A DNA stretch of 64,000 nt from Oopsacas minuta (taxonomy: Eukaryota > Porifera > Hexactinellida > Lyssacinosida > Leucopsacidae). The stretch spans positions 1 through 64,000 of the forward strand of contig JAKMXF010000099.1 of the NCBI GenBank assembly GCA_024704765.1. The letters are read 5' to 3'. Positions within the stretch are counted from its first letter, which is position 1. Every line of letters starts with the position of its first letter. Below are positions 13,401 to 23,837 of this stretch, one piece after another. Below the pieces are notes generated by a model, which searched no databases, had not been told where the DNA came from, and worked only from the letters and a program-made list of their open reading frames with translations. The position numbers were made by a program, and so were the translations under genes.

Positions 13401-16400
13401 TAAAGGATCATGTTATCGACTATTTGAAGTGAGTATTGGAGTCAACTGGTTAGATGCTCAATCTAGTTGTGCTGTATGGGGTGGTGACTTGACTAGCATT
13501 ACCACACAAAGAGAGAATAATTACTTATACACTATTATCCCTAATACAGTGAGTAATTGCTGGATAGGATTGAATGATAAGAGTGTAGAGGGAACATATA
13601 CTTGGTCTGATGGTACAACAGTTAGTTATGCAAACTGGACAAATCTCCCAACTACTGCTGGTGATTGTATTGAGATTAAAACAGATGGAGGTGTTAGTTG
13701 GGAAACTGTGAACTGTGAGGATGCTCTAAACACTTTTGTATGCAAAAGAGCTTCAACTAGTACTGTAACAATAGGTTTGTGACTGTATACTACGGATATA
13801 CATATATTTAGGAATTTTTCATATTAACAATATCTACCTTCAGTTGGTAGATTTGGAGAACTCACCAACGAAAGATTTGACTTCCAACTGATTAAGTCAA
13901 ATACTTTCTTGTTCACTTCACTTACATTAGCTTGTGGGGGGGAAGAAAGTAATAATATCATATGGAATTTTTCTCAAAACTCAGATTTATCGAATGGTGA
14001 AGTCCTTGCAGCAACATATTGTAGTACTGAAAATGGATTTAGTTGGTTAGCAGTTGATGTAAATAGACAAGGTTATTATCAGTGCCAAGCAGATTCATCA
14101 ACTTATATTATTGGTTTATATAATACATCCTTAACAACAAGTGAGTATATTATTCTGATGTTTTCTACCTACGTATTCCACTTACTAATTCATTGACTTC
14201 AAAATCTGTAATTTAGTTGCTGCAGGAGCTTCCTCATACCAATATATAGTTGGAATTGACGGAGAGGATGTATTACTGTTGTGTGATCCAATGGATAGTG
14301 GGAGTTTAAGCACATTGAGATGGACTCTATTAGGTGGCGGAGAGTTTCTAAATCCTATCAATATATATAATTCAAGAGCTAATTTACCAGAGACTTCTAC
14401 AGAATTTACTTGCAAGAGGGGTACAACTGTATTATCAACAAATTCCATCATTGTAATAGGTACATCTTGTATTTTGAATGAAATATTCTTTTGATCACAA
14501 TTATGGATTCAATTGTTTGTAGCTCCCTTGTTAACTATAAGTTACGGTGTTGTACCAGCTGGAAGTGTTTCACTACTCTATCCAGAGGTGAATACGTTAG
14601 CAGTTCCTTCAGCAGTACAAGATGTTATCCTGTCAATCAATATTGATGGTAGTTGGACTCTTCCAAATAATACGGACTCTACAGGATCTACTTTAACCAT
14701 TCCAAAATTTTCATCACAAAAAGATGGATTATACAAGTTCTATACTAACAACTGGGATAATGTAGAAGTATATGTCATACAAATTCAATTAACATCTTCA
14801 ACTACAGTGACAGGTATGTTATATTATCAATGTTTCCTGGGGAATTGTATGTTATCTGCCATACCACTCACATTCCATATATTCTGTTGAAAAGCTTTCG
14901 ATATTATCGAAAGTAATCGAATTGAATACAATATATTCCTATAGGAACTCCAGATATTGAACTAACATATGACAATTCAGCAATTGGATTCTTCACTAGC
15001 ACTGATACAACATGGTTTACTAGTCAGCTTGCTTGCCTGAACTGGGGAGGAAATCTTGCTACAATCAAGTCAGCAGTAGAAGACAGCTTATTATTCTATA
15101 GCATAACAGATTTAGATAATGCTTTTTCATGTTTAATTGGTCTAAATGATATAGATGTAGATGCTGGTACTGATGCTAGTGCATTTGTATGGGTAGATGG
15201 TAGCAACAGTACTTATAGGAACTTCGTTTCAGAAACTGGAATAATAAGTCCCTCAGGAGTTGCTGATCATGATTGTGTTAGATTCAGATACATGAATCTA
15301 GATGACCTATTATCAGCCGGTTGGATAAATCGAGCTTGTCAACTAACTAGAAATTGTTACTTCTGCAATAAACAAGGTGAGTGATAATGCAAGTAAACCT
15401 CCCAAAGCGATACCTCCTAATAGCGGCACAGAATCATTCTCCCGATGGTTGCCGCTTTGAGAGGTTTACCTGTACATAAAATCTGAGACCCGAATTTGAG
15501 TACTTCAAGATAATACAAAATATAAGGGTGAAGCATTGAACATAGAGGTATTTGCTTCAATTCCATTCTTATATAGTTCAAAATACTAGAAATACGTATT
15601 CTCAGAATGTAGTTTCAAATTTTTGAACAGGTAACTCACAAGGATGTGATCTTATCTATGACGGATCATGTTATCGAATATTTGAAGTTAGTACTGGAAT
15701 CAACTGGCTAGATGCTCAATCCAGCTGTGCTATATGGGGTGGCGACTTGACTAGTATTACTACAGTGAGAGAGAATAATTACTTGTACACTATTATCCCT
15801 GATACAGTGAGTAATTGCTGGATAGGATTGAATGATAGGAGCGTGGAGGGAACATATATCTGGACTGATGGTTCAGCTTATAGCCACACAAACTGGACAG
15901 GAGGTGCAATAACTGTCATTGATGAAGATTGTGTTGACATAATACGAGTTGGAGAGGGTAGTTGGGGAACTGTGGTCTGTAACATGACGAGATATGCTTT
16001 TCTATGTAAAAGACCTTCATCGATAACAACAGGTCAGTAATATTAAATCATTTAGAGAATATTATATTGGTTTCAGTGATATAACATATTCTGTTTTTAG
16101 TTGGGGGATTTGGACAACTTACGAATGGAGGATTGGACTTTGAAACAATTCGTGAAAACACTTTCTTGTTCACTTCACGTACATTAGCTTGTGGAGGAGA
16201 AGAGAGTAATGATATCTTTTGGAATTTTTCAGAAAACTCAGATCTATCAAATGGTGAACTACTCACAGCAACATATAGTAGTACGGATACTGGATTGAGT
16301 TGGTTAGCAGTTGATATTTCCAAACAAGGATATTATCATTGTCAAGCCGATTCATTAACATATACTATTGGTTTGTATAATACATCTTTAACAACAGGTA

Positions 16401-19400
16401 AGTATATTATTCTGATATTTTCTTATAATTATTCCACTTACGAATTCATTGAACTCAAATTCCTCCATTTAGTTGCAGCAGGAGCTTCATACCAATATAT
16501 AGTTGGAATTGACAAAGAGGATGCATTACTGTTGTGTGATCCAATGGACCTTGGTAGTTTGATTATGCTGCGATGGACTCTATTAGGTGGCGGAGAGTTC
16601 CTAAATCCAATCAATATGTATAATTCAAGAGCTAGTTTACCAGAGGATTCTACAGAATTCACTTGCAAGAGAGGTGTAACTGTAGTTTCAACAAATACCA
16701 TCAGAGTAATAGGTACATCTTGTATTTCGAATAAATGTCCTTTGATCACAATTATCGATCAATATTGTTTGTAGCTCCTTTGTTAACTATAAGTTACGGT
16801 GTTGTACCAGCTTGGAGCTTTTCATTACTCTATCCAGAGATAAATACGCTTGCAGTTCCTTCAGCAGTAAAAGATGTTATCCTGTCAATCAATATTGATG
16901 GTAGTTGGACTCTTCCAGATGATACGAATTCTACAGGATCTACTTTAACTGTTCCAAATTTTTCATCACAAAACAATGGAGTATACAATTTCTATACTAA
17001 CAACTGGGATAATGTTGAAGTATGTATCATCCAGATTAATCTGATATCTTCAACTACAGTGACTGGTATATTTTTTGTCATATATAATACAATCAGTAAA
17101 TAACTTCTGATTCTGTCAAATCGAACAGTAATCGAATTTGAATATATGAGTTCTTCTTATAGGAATTCCTGATATTGAATTAATATATGATAATTCAGTA
17201 ATTGGGTTCTTCACTAGCACTGATACAACATGGTTTACTAGTCAACTTGATTGCCTGAACTGGGGAGGAAATCTTGCTACAATCAACTCAGCAATAGAAG
17301 ATAGCTTACTGTTCTATAGTAGTACAGATATAGATACATACTTTTCATGTTGGATAGGTCTAAATGATATAGAAAATGATGCTGGTACTGATGCTAATGC
17401 ATTTGTGTGGGTAGATGGCAGCAACAGTACTTATAGGAACTTCGCTACACTTGGCCAATCATTTCCTATAGCAGCACTCAACTCGGACTGTGTAAGAAAC
17501 AGATATAGGGAAAACGGAGGGATTTCATCTAATGGATGGATTTTATCAAACGGATGGTCTAATTCACCTTGTACTCAGATTAGATATTGTTATTTCTGCA
17601 ATAAACCATGTAAGTGTTTTGAAATATATTACACTATTTTTCCATGAAAACATTTCTAAATATCCCTAATTGTTAAAAATATCTAGTGTCTAATTTATCA
17701 GGTTTCTACCGCATGAAATAATTTGAATATATTTGAAACGAGCGCGCTTCGCTTGCTCGCGCTACACGTTTGCAACCCTTGGTGTCAACACTCAGAACTA
17801 GGGCCCTCGAGGACATAAACACATCATCTTATCCGTTTCAAACCTGATACAACCATAGTCTTTATCTGAAACTTACCTAATTGTAAGCTATAAATTATAT
17901 AGATCTATGTAGAGAATGTATACAATGTGAATAATATAAATCTATTAATATTAAACGAAATTACGAATTAGAATCCCAAAATATTTCCTCCCGTTCCAAA
18001 CTATATATAGGTAACTCACAAGGATGTGATCTGATCTATGAAGGATCATGCTATCGATTATTTGAAGTGAGTACTGGAATCAATTGGTTAGATGCTCAAT
18101 CTAGTTGTGCTGTATGGGGTGGTGACTTGGCTAGTATTACTACAGAAAGAGAGAATAACTATTTATACACTATTATCCCTGATACAGTGAGTAATTGCTG
18201 GATAGGATTGAATGATAGGAGTGTAGAGGGAACTTATACCTGGATTGATGGTTCAATATATAGTCATACAAACTGGACAGGGAGTGAACCATCTATTAGT
18301 AATGAAGATTGTGTTGAAATACTCAGAGCTGGTGAGGGTAGTTGGGAGACTGTAAGCTGTGAAATGATAAGAAATACATTCATCTGTAGAAGACCATCAA
18401 ACAGTACTCTAACAACAGGTCAGCTAATGTAATGTATAAATAGTTATTTGGTTAAAAGGTTTAAATGATCCTCTTTTAGTTGGTATATTCGGAGAACTTA
18501 CGAATGAAGGATTGGACTTTCAAATATTGAATGGTAACACATTCTTACACGAATCTACTACATTAGTTTGTGGTGGATTGAGTGATGAAGTAATCTGGAG
18601 ATTTGCTGAAAACGCAGAATTTACAAACAGCGAAGAATTGATAGCAACTCATAGCAACACAGAATCTGGATTGAGTTGGTTAGCAATTAATATCTCTAAA
18701 CAAGGATATTATCAGTGTCGATTAACTGCTGCATTCTCTCATACAATTGGTTTGTATGATCTCTCTTTAGCAACCGGTAAGAGATTTTATCTTTATCATT
18801 TCCATATTTAGTTGTGCTATGGATAATTATAATGGGTATAGTGATAATTTTGTCGAAAATTCAGTGCCTCTGACATTACCACTATATCCATTATCTACTA
18901 TATCATTATAATCTCCCATCTAGTTGCTATATCAGGTACTACATACAACTATATAGCAGGAGTAGACAGACAGGATGTATTACTATTATGTGATCCTATG
19001 GATGGTGGCAGTTTGTCTCTGTTTGGCTGGTTTATACAAGGTTTAGCTACTCTACTGAATCCTATCAATGTATACAGTTTGATAGATAATTCTTCGACAA
19101 CTAACTTGAGCATGAGCTGCTCCAGAAATGGAGTTAAAATATCCACAAACATTATTTGTATTAAAGGTACTCATGTCACTGTATATTATTCCTTACTCGT
19201 CATTGCCTATTTGTTTCTAGTTCCACAAATGATCGTTCGATATGGTGACATGATTGTTGAACATATTTCAGGAGTATACCCCGCCATTAACTATCTAGAA
19301 ATCCCTATTGGTGTCAAAGATGTTTCTATAACAAGTAGCATTGAGGGGAAATGGATACATCCAGATGGAAACTATTCACTCTCTACTCTAACAATTCCAA

Positions 19401-22400
19401 ATATTGTTACATTACAAATTGTTGGTTTGTATAAGTTGTATGTAACTAACTGGGATGGTCAAGAAGTTTGTGCTATACAGATCAATATTGATTCAATTAC
19501 AGGTAGGAAATGATTTGTATATTGTATTAAGTGATTATCTCCAAATACGCATTTATCCATTTTAGTTATATCAAACTTTGATAGTCAATTACAAGTTGAG
19601 TATTCAGTGATTTCTCCTGCCTCAAAGATCTACTATTCAAATATTAATAGTATTATTCCTGGCAGTATGATACGTTGGACAACAGATATAGTCAAAGATG
19701 CTGAAGATATAACCTACAGTATTGAGTATCCCAACCCTGTTCTTTTGAGTACAGTATTCTCTAATGTAGGAACAGGTGTCTATGTGTTCAGTTGTATATT
19801 TGGGATGAGTCCTGTTACATTATTAGGGAGCCTACAACTATCTATCAAAGGTAATTTGCCATAAATAATTATTATATATGTGAAAATTCTATTGTATACT
19901 CAATACCCCTACATTAATCTTCCAGTTACAAAAAATTGAATCTCTGACACATTACAGATTGAAACTGAGTTTATACTCAGGAGATACACTGACCTTTACT
20001 GAGGTCTTAAAGAGTCTACCAAACTACTATTTAATTGCATAGACCAGTGGTTCTCAAACTTGTTTCTCTGGTGACCCCCTAAAAGCTCTCCCTTTAATTC
20101 GCGACCCCCTATTTTCCTTGTGAGATATATTTGATCAAATAAAGACAAACTAATAATACTATATCAATGAGAAGGATGTAGCTGTTTATCCTTAACTAAA
20201 TCCTGAATTTCGGGATCTGTATTTGTAAGTGCGCAACGGAGGTCATCTTCTACTTTCAATTTATTCCTTGTGCTTGTTTTTATTTGTAGAAGAGCTGAAT
20301 ACCCTGATTCGCAAAGTAGGTGGTAGGGAATGGCAAAAGTCTTTTCAGGATAATTTCAGTGAGAAGAGGATATGACTCCTCCATTGAACACCAAAAGGTA
20401 CTCAATTCCTCTCTTTCAAATAGTTCCTTGGCAGATCCATCATTAATCAGGTCTATCAATTCTTCCTGTGCACGATCATTGTCGTCTGGTATTGCTTGAG
20501 GGGAGAAAGTCAATGGATTTCTCGGTAATTTCAAATCTGAGTCCTTCCACTCGGGATAATAATGAGAAAATTCTTCGCCTAAGGCCGTTAGGTGCTCGGA
20601 AATTATTATTTTTGAATTATTATCCAACACAATATAGTTTTAATCAAAATATTCGGATAATCTTTCGAACATACATACATTCCCTGAGTCAATTTTTCTT
20701 CTCCAATTGTGGATTTTCATTTGGAAAGCTTTGAGTTTATCACTCAAATCAAACATGTACTTTTCTTTTCCCTGAAGTGAGAGATTCAGTACATTGATAC
20801 GATCAAATATATCCACAAGATACATTCAAAAAACATTATTATTGGAATCATTGATTTGTGTCAAGAATTCATGTTTTCCGTGTTACCAAGAAATAGTTTA
20901 ATCTCTGGAAGCAACTCCAAGACTCGTTTAAGGACATTACCTTTGGAAAGCCAACGTACTTGGCTGTGGAAAAGTAGAGTCTGATGGCCATACCTTCGCA
21001 AAGTTCCCTGAAAAGGCGAATGTTAAGAGCACTCGATTTAATAAAATTTACGATCTTAATAACTAGTTTCATCACTGGTAAAAGCTGTGCTGGCATAGTT
21101 TTACAGGCAAGTGCTTGTCTATGAATCATGCAATGTGTGCTTGTGACTTCTGGCGATCTATCCTTAATAAGCTTTTGGAAACCAGAACGTGAACCAAGCA
21201 TTGCTGGCGCGTCGTCGGTACAAACTCCACACAAATCCTTCCACTCAATTTTATTATCTTGGAAAAAGCTATTGCCTTCGTTGTGGTTTCAAGTTCGCGT
21301 CATAGCGAAAACTCTTCCTTAAATTTTTTCTCGTGCACATAACGGACGTAAACCAATAATTGTGAACATGAAGATACATCAGTTGACTCATCAAGTTGCA
21401 ATGAGAACAATTTAAAAGGGCTGGATTTTAACTGTTTTACAACTTGCATCAAAATATTGTTTGACATCTCAGATATACGTCTGTGAACAGTGTCATTAGA
21501 TAAGGGAATTGATGATAAATTCCTAGCATGCTCATCACCAAAAACAAGTCGAACAATATCTTTCGAACAAGGGAGAATAAGGTCCTCTCCAATTCTATGA
21601 GGCTTTTTTGCTCTTGCAATTCGGAACGAAACAACATACGAAGCCTCAATACAAGCAAATGATTGCTGGTGATATGCACCTGTTATGTCCAGTCTTGACC
21701 GCTTTAAAACATCTTCCTTCCTTTTAAAAAAAGAAGGATCCTTTTCTAAATACTCAGGATGACGAGTTTCCAGATGTCGTTTTAATTTACTCGGTTTCAT
21801 AGATTCTCCTGATAGCGTGTCACAACAAATAACACATTGGGGCTTTTCAATTCCTGAATTTCGAACAACATTAAAACCATATTCAATGTAGCTGTCATTG
21901 TACTTCCGTCTTTTGGGTGCTGTGGCCATAATTTTCTAATATTTTTGATTGAATGTTACTAAAATACAAGTATAAAGTTAATATATGTAGCTCATGATAT
22001 GCATATTGATTAAGAAGTTTACTAATTACAACCCAAGTGTAAAGAATAAACTCGAGATGTCACTTTTATAATGAAAAACCTCAAGTTAATTCTTTACACC
22101 TTGGACTCTAAATTTGAGGATCATTAAGGTATACTTTCAGAATATTACTATATCTCGCGACCCCCAGTTTGAGAACCACTGGCATAGACGATGTATAGTC
22201 TTCCGATTAGAATGAAATTGGGTAAACATATTCATTTGGGGCGTAGTTTTGCTTTTGCAGAGATAGAGTATGAAAAATCTCTGAATTGTTTGTGGTGCAG
22301 CTCCTATAAACATCAATTAATGGCAAGTATTATGTGGGACGTGCATACTTCTAAGAAATTCAGCAGTCTGATTGATATGAAAATTGGAATAAATATACGA

Positions 22401-23813
22401 TTGTACATGTTGGATCTGTGATTTGCTCCTCAGTTATATGTTGTATTTTCATTGAATTTTTCTGACAATTTTTTAGTGATATATCATACTCTAGGGTGCG
22501 ACCCGTGCGGGCTTTATTGTAAATCACGGGCTGAAAAGAGTCAAAAAGAACAATTTTACAGATGATGAATATACTTTAATTATAGAATTAGGTCATGAAA
22601 TTATTACTATTTTAGTATTTGTAAGTATCACAAGTATTATAAATGTTATTTTCGTTTAATCTAATAATCCTCATAGAGAGGTAGAATCATGTCAGTGTTA
22701 TCTGTAACTAACGAAACAATCAAAGTGTTGCATATATATAAAGTTTCATATATATACTATTTGCGCACACGATTTCCCGCATCTTATAACGCGGAATTTA
22801 TATGAATTCTCAATTCTTTGAGAATACATTCACGAATTCAGCCAACAGTGCCATAAAATAAACAAATTTCCTAAATCACGGGCTGGTGGAATAAATAAGC
22901 GGGCCGCGGGCCGCGGGGTTTGATAGCGGGCCACGGACCACGGGCTTTACGGGCCGCACCCTAGATCATACTTCCTCACCTTTCTAAGTACAATTCTAAT
23001 CGCTCACGGATATTAGGTTTAACATGATGTCAGAACAAATTATGTTTATTGTGTATAGAGTCCGATTTAGACATTTTCAGAGTCTCAAGGTTATCAATTC
23101 ATACAAATGTTAATTATGTTGTAACCTGACCAATGGGACAGTCTCCTATTGCCATGAGGGGAACCTAACCAATGGTACAGTCTCCTATTACCATGAGAGG
23201 GTATTCCAGTTGTAGATGCCAATTTTGATATTTCAAATATACATGATTAATCACATCATTAATCATATTTCCCACTTTATCACAAATAATTTGTATCAAG
23301 TAGAAATTTGACCAGATGTCTGAGCTGCGCTCCAGGTTTCGACTTGATATTTTTATTATTCTAGACATTGCTACAATAACAATCAGCTACGAAGGATATA
23401 ACGATTCAATCAGTGATGTAACTAATCCAATGTTTCCATCTCCAAAAGTGATCAGTATACCTCTGGGAACAAAAGATATAACATTAACCTGCAGTCTACC
23501 TGAATGTGTATGGATTATTCCAAACCAAAAAGATACAATCACTACATCTACATATAGTATCCCCGAATTATCTAGTACAAATAGTGGAATTTTCTCCCTG
23601 ATACGGCTAACTGGTTCTGGTGTAACTTACACAACTGCTCATATATCTATTCGAACATTAACAATTACGACAAATCCTACAACATACATACTAATTACAA
23701 TAATTATCTTTTTGTTCATGGCTATCCTAATTGGTACGTTCATTCCACTATCAATTTTCATCTTCATATGCATAAAGAGAAGAAAAGGCAATAAGGATAT
23801 GGAGGGATCATAG
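1..23813 (+). CDS. Gene 1: giant CTLD/Ig modular transmembrane receptor, short tail (5' end outside window)
   Basis: Thirty-five exons in the window encode about 3850 residues with no stop or frameshift. The order is Ig-A, Ig-B, Ig-C, then six complete cassettes of CTLD-A, CTLD-B, Ig-A, Ig-B, Ig-C, then Ig-D and a last exon with Ig-E, a transmembrane helix and a short basic tail. Every internal exon has a length divisible by three and phase-1 borders, so any domain can be skipped in frame. CTLDs carry the WIGLN core and paired cysteines, and Ig exons show the W and YYQC pattern. It is probably a cell-surface receptor or adhesion protein; the ligand is unknown. The tail has no tyrosine and no catalytic domain, unlike gene 2, which shares the ectodomain plan. 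The start and signal peptide are left of the window. An alternative reading is several genes sharing the locus, but no signal-peptide exon or tail exon is seen before 23365. Confidence 0.85.
329..3573. mobile_element. hAT element with ZMYM1-like transposase, inserted in a gene 1 intron
   Basis: Both ends abut an 8-bp direct repeat ACTAGCGT (321-328 and 3574-3581). The paralogous intron at about 5900-5915 has this site once, as expected for an empty site. The terminal inverted repeats are imperfect: AGGGCGTTAATCC near the left end and the complement of GGATTTACAGCCCT at the right. The length of about 3.2 kb and the broken minus-strand transposase inside fit a decayed hAT. One undetermined base (n) lies at 1454. 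Confidence 0.75.
624..3309 (-). pseudogene. Broken hAT transposase (TTF-type zinc finger, ZMYM1-like)
   Basis: Read right to left, an N-terminal stretch begins near 3309. It is followed, after a frame change near 2860, by a TTF-type zinc-finger segment with WHQEYQWLHYS and the cysteines of VLCFYC. The C-terminal part, after more frame changes, has the hAT dimerisation signature CECSFSALRRLKTWLRATM followed by RL. The middle of the catalytic domain is disrupted. This is a fossil transposase belonging to the element, not an exon of the host receptor. The superfamily is clear from the zinc finger and the C-terminal signature; the exact family is less certain. Confidence 0.75.
4600..6980 (+). CDS. 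Gene 1 cassette 2: CTLD-A, CTLD-B, Ig-A, Ig-B, Ig-C exons
   Basis: Exons: CTLD-A 4600-5025, CTLD-B 5109-5513, Ig-A 5578-5877, Ig-B 6384-6626, Ig-C 6690-6980. CTLD-A has LNWGGN, SCWIGLN, FVWVDGS and a C-terminal CYFC. CTLD-B is a long-form CTLD with a GCDLIY/FCYR N-terminal cysteine pair, CWIGLND and a final FLCKR. Ig-A again has LAY rather than LAC. Introns flanking Ig-C are almost identical to those in cassettes 1 and 5. The 505-bp Ig-A to Ig-B intron is the only long one, and it includes the unoccupied form of the hAT site used in cassette 1. Confidence 0.87.
7112..9282 (+). CDS. Gene 1 cassette 3: CTLD-A, CTLD-B, Ig-A, Ig-B, Ig-C exons
   Basis: Exons: CTLD-A 7112-7543, CTLD-B 7713-8114, Ig-A 8184-8480, Ig-B 8561-8803, Ig-C 8992-9282. 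CTLD-A differs from cassette 2 in its second half (a SETGIISPSGVAGHD-like loop), as in cassette 6, so the loop region varies between cassettes while the core is constant. Ig-A has LAY and uses the donor A|GTATGT. Ig-B and Ig-C belong to a divergent subtype shared with gene 2 cassette 1 (Ig-C has FYMNNWDGVDVCAIQ). All exons keep phase-1 borders. Confidence 0.87.
9369..11713 (+). CDS. Gene 1 cassette 4: CTLD-A, CTLD-B, Ig-A, Ig-B, Ig-C exons
   Basis: Exons: CTLD-A 9369-9806, CTLD-B 10274-10681, Ig-A 10752-11048, Ig-B 11120-11359, Ig-C 11423-11713. CTLD-A begins with an N-terminal segment unlike cassettes 2 and 5 and has a Leu for Trp change (SCLIGLND). Ig-A has the classical LACG and YYQC cysteine pair. 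Ig-C has lost its single late cysteine (EVFIIQ instead of EVCVIQ). The CTLD-A to CTLD-B intron is 467 bp; an open frame running from that intron into CTLD-B is fortuitous. Confidence 0.87.
11714..12863 (+). other. Large gene 1 intron without recognisable coding content
   Basis: This 1150-bp intron separates Ig-C of cassette 4 from CTLD-A of cassette 5. The equivalent introns elsewhere are about 90-130 bp. It contains a GC-richer patch near 11800-11840 resembling a worn transposon end, and short open frames that match nothing. I see no domain-like exon in it. Confidence 0.5.
12864..14813 (+). CDS. Gene 1 cassette 5: CTLD-A, CTLD-B, Ig-A, Ig-B, Ig-C exons
   Basis: Exons: CTLD-A 12864-13289, CTLD-B 13373-13774, Ig-A 13844-14140, Ig-B 14217-14459, Ig-C 14523-14813. 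CTLD-A is closest to cassette 2 (shared NFGTLG and STGELSTGWANQACS segments). CTLD-B and Ig-A are closest to cassette 4, including introns, while Ig-B, Ig-C and their introns are closest to cassettes 1 and 2. The cassette therefore looks like a mosaic. Ig-A has the LACG cysteine; the late cysteine of Ig-C is replaced by Tyr (EVYVIQ). Confidence 0.87.
14945..17065 (+). CDS. Gene 1 cassette 6: CTLD-A, CTLD-B, Ig-A, Ig-B, Ig-C exons
   Basis: Exons: CTLD-A 14945-15376, CTLD-B 15631-16032, Ig-A 16101-16397, Ig-B 16473-16712, Ig-C 16775-17065. CTLD-A starts like cassette 3 but carries the SLLFYSITDLDNAFSCLIGL centre of cassette 4 and then returns to the cassette 3 loop, a mosaic pattern. Ig-A has LACGGEE. 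The Ig-B to Ig-C intron is 62 bp. The CTLD-A to CTLD-B intron holds a small palindromic insertion at 15393-15471. Confidence 0.87.
15393..15471. repeat. Small palindromic MITE in a gene 1 intron
   Basis: Inverted ends GTAAACCTCCCAAAGCG and CGCTTTGAGAGGTTTAC bound a segment of about 80 bp. The equivalent intron of cassette 3 lacks it, while the flanking GTGAGTGATAAT and ACATAAAAT sequences are conserved. It is therefore an insertion after cassette duplication. The superfamily cannot be named. Confidence 0.6.
17163..19502 (+). CDS. Gene 1 cassette 7 (membrane-proximal): CTLD-A, CTLD-B, Ig-A, Ig-B, Ig-C exons
   Basis: Exons: CTLD-A 17163-17609, CTLD-B 18011-18418, Ig-A 18480-18776, Ig-B 18924-19166, Ig-C 19221-19502. 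CTLD-A has a short internal repeat near its end (SSNGWI then LSNGWS), not seen in other copies. Ig-A, Ig-B and Ig-C are a distinct subtype: Ig-C has YGDMIVEHISGVYPAINYLE and is closest to the last cassette of gene 2. The membrane-proximal cassette is thus older and more constant between genes than the distal ones. From CTLD-B on, this segment was copied to make gene 3. Confidence 0.87.
19566..19850 (+). CDS. Gene 1 Ig-D exon
   Basis: This 285-bp phase-1 exon encodes a divergent Ig-like domain with IRWTTD, ITYSIEYPNPVLLSTVFS and LGSLQLSIK strands and a single Cys (FSCIFGM). It occurs once per gene, next to the membrane-proximal module, and has clear counterparts in gene 2 (34179-34460) and gene 3 (49962-50245). 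The following intron is 3.5 kb because of two transposon insertions. Confidence 0.8.
20045..22181. mobile_element. hAT element with FAM200/ZBED5-like transposase
   Basis: Inverted ends CAGTGGTTCTCAAACT (20045-20060) and AGTTTGAGAACCACTG are flanked by an exact 8-bp duplication GCATAGAC (20037-20044 and 22182-22189). The duplicated locus has the intact empty site GCATAGACGATGTATAGTC near 53047. The element is therefore precisely bounded, 2137 bp long, and inserted in the last intron of gene 1 after gene 3 was copied from it, or lost cleanly from gene 3. Confidence 0.93.
20280..21929 (-). pseudogene. Disrupted hAT transposase (BED zinc finger, FAM200/ZBED5-like)
   Basis: The frame starts at 21929 with an N-terminal CVICCDTLS ... 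LKRHLETRHPEY BED-type finger. It continues through SFRIARAKKPHRIGEDLILP and FSLQLDESTDVSS (the first catalytic Asp region) and then CTDDAPAMLGSRSGFQ. Frame changes near 21300 and 20870 and further breaks before 20640 separate the C-terminal helical part. The protein cannot be made in one piece, so the element is non-autonomous now. Similar sequences occur as domesticated genes in vertebrates, but here the intact terminal repeats and target duplication show a transposon. Confidence 0.82.
22491..22964. repeat. hAT-like MITE, 474 bp
   Basis: The ends CTAGGGTGCGACCCGT and the complement of ACGGGCCGCACCCTAG are inverted repeats. An 8-bp duplication ATCATACT lies at 22483-22490 and 22965-22972. The homologous gene 3 intron has a single ATCATACT at 53523-53530 with nothing inserted. 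No coding capacity. Confidence 0.88.
23123..23201. repeat. Two-unit local tandem duplication (about 39 bp)
   Basis: Units starting AACCTGACCAATGG and AACCTAACCAATGG, each ending in a CCATGAGRGG motif, stand side by side. The gene 3 homologue near 53680-53720 has one unit, so the duplication is specific to gene 1. Confidence 0.7.
23365..23813 (+). CDS. Gene 1 last exon: Ig-E, transmembrane helix, short tail
   Basis: The exon follows the acceptor TTATTCTAG and runs to a TAG stop. It encodes an Ig-like domain with the Cys-containing strand ITLTCSLPECVW and the strand TYTTAHISI, a threonine-rich stalk, a hydrophobic helix (about 23690-23775) and a basic tail KRRKGNKDMEGS. The tail lacks tyrosines, so no SH2-docking signal is encoded. 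Gene 2 continues at this point into a 440-residue cytoplasmic region. Alternative splicing downstream could extend the tail, but I see no second coding exon. Confidence 0.85.
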
Positions 23814-23837
23814 AACTTCACGGAAAATGAAGTTCTA
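23811..23837 (+). promoter_or_regulatory. Hairpin overlapping the gene 1 stop codon
   Basis: TAGAACTTC (23811-23819) pairs with GAAGTTCTA (23829-23837) across a 9-base loop, and the stop codon TAG forms the start of the left arm. The hairpin is conserved in gene 3 with an 11-bp stem (54391-54421), although the coding tails differ. It may be an RNA structure in the 3' end or simply a shared ancestral palindrome. Confidence 0.45.

Noticed and set aside
20280-21929. Domesticated FAM200/ZBED5-like host gene
   Set aside because: Perfect 8-bp target duplication, matching terminal repeats and an empty site in gene 3 show a recent transposon, and the frame is broken.
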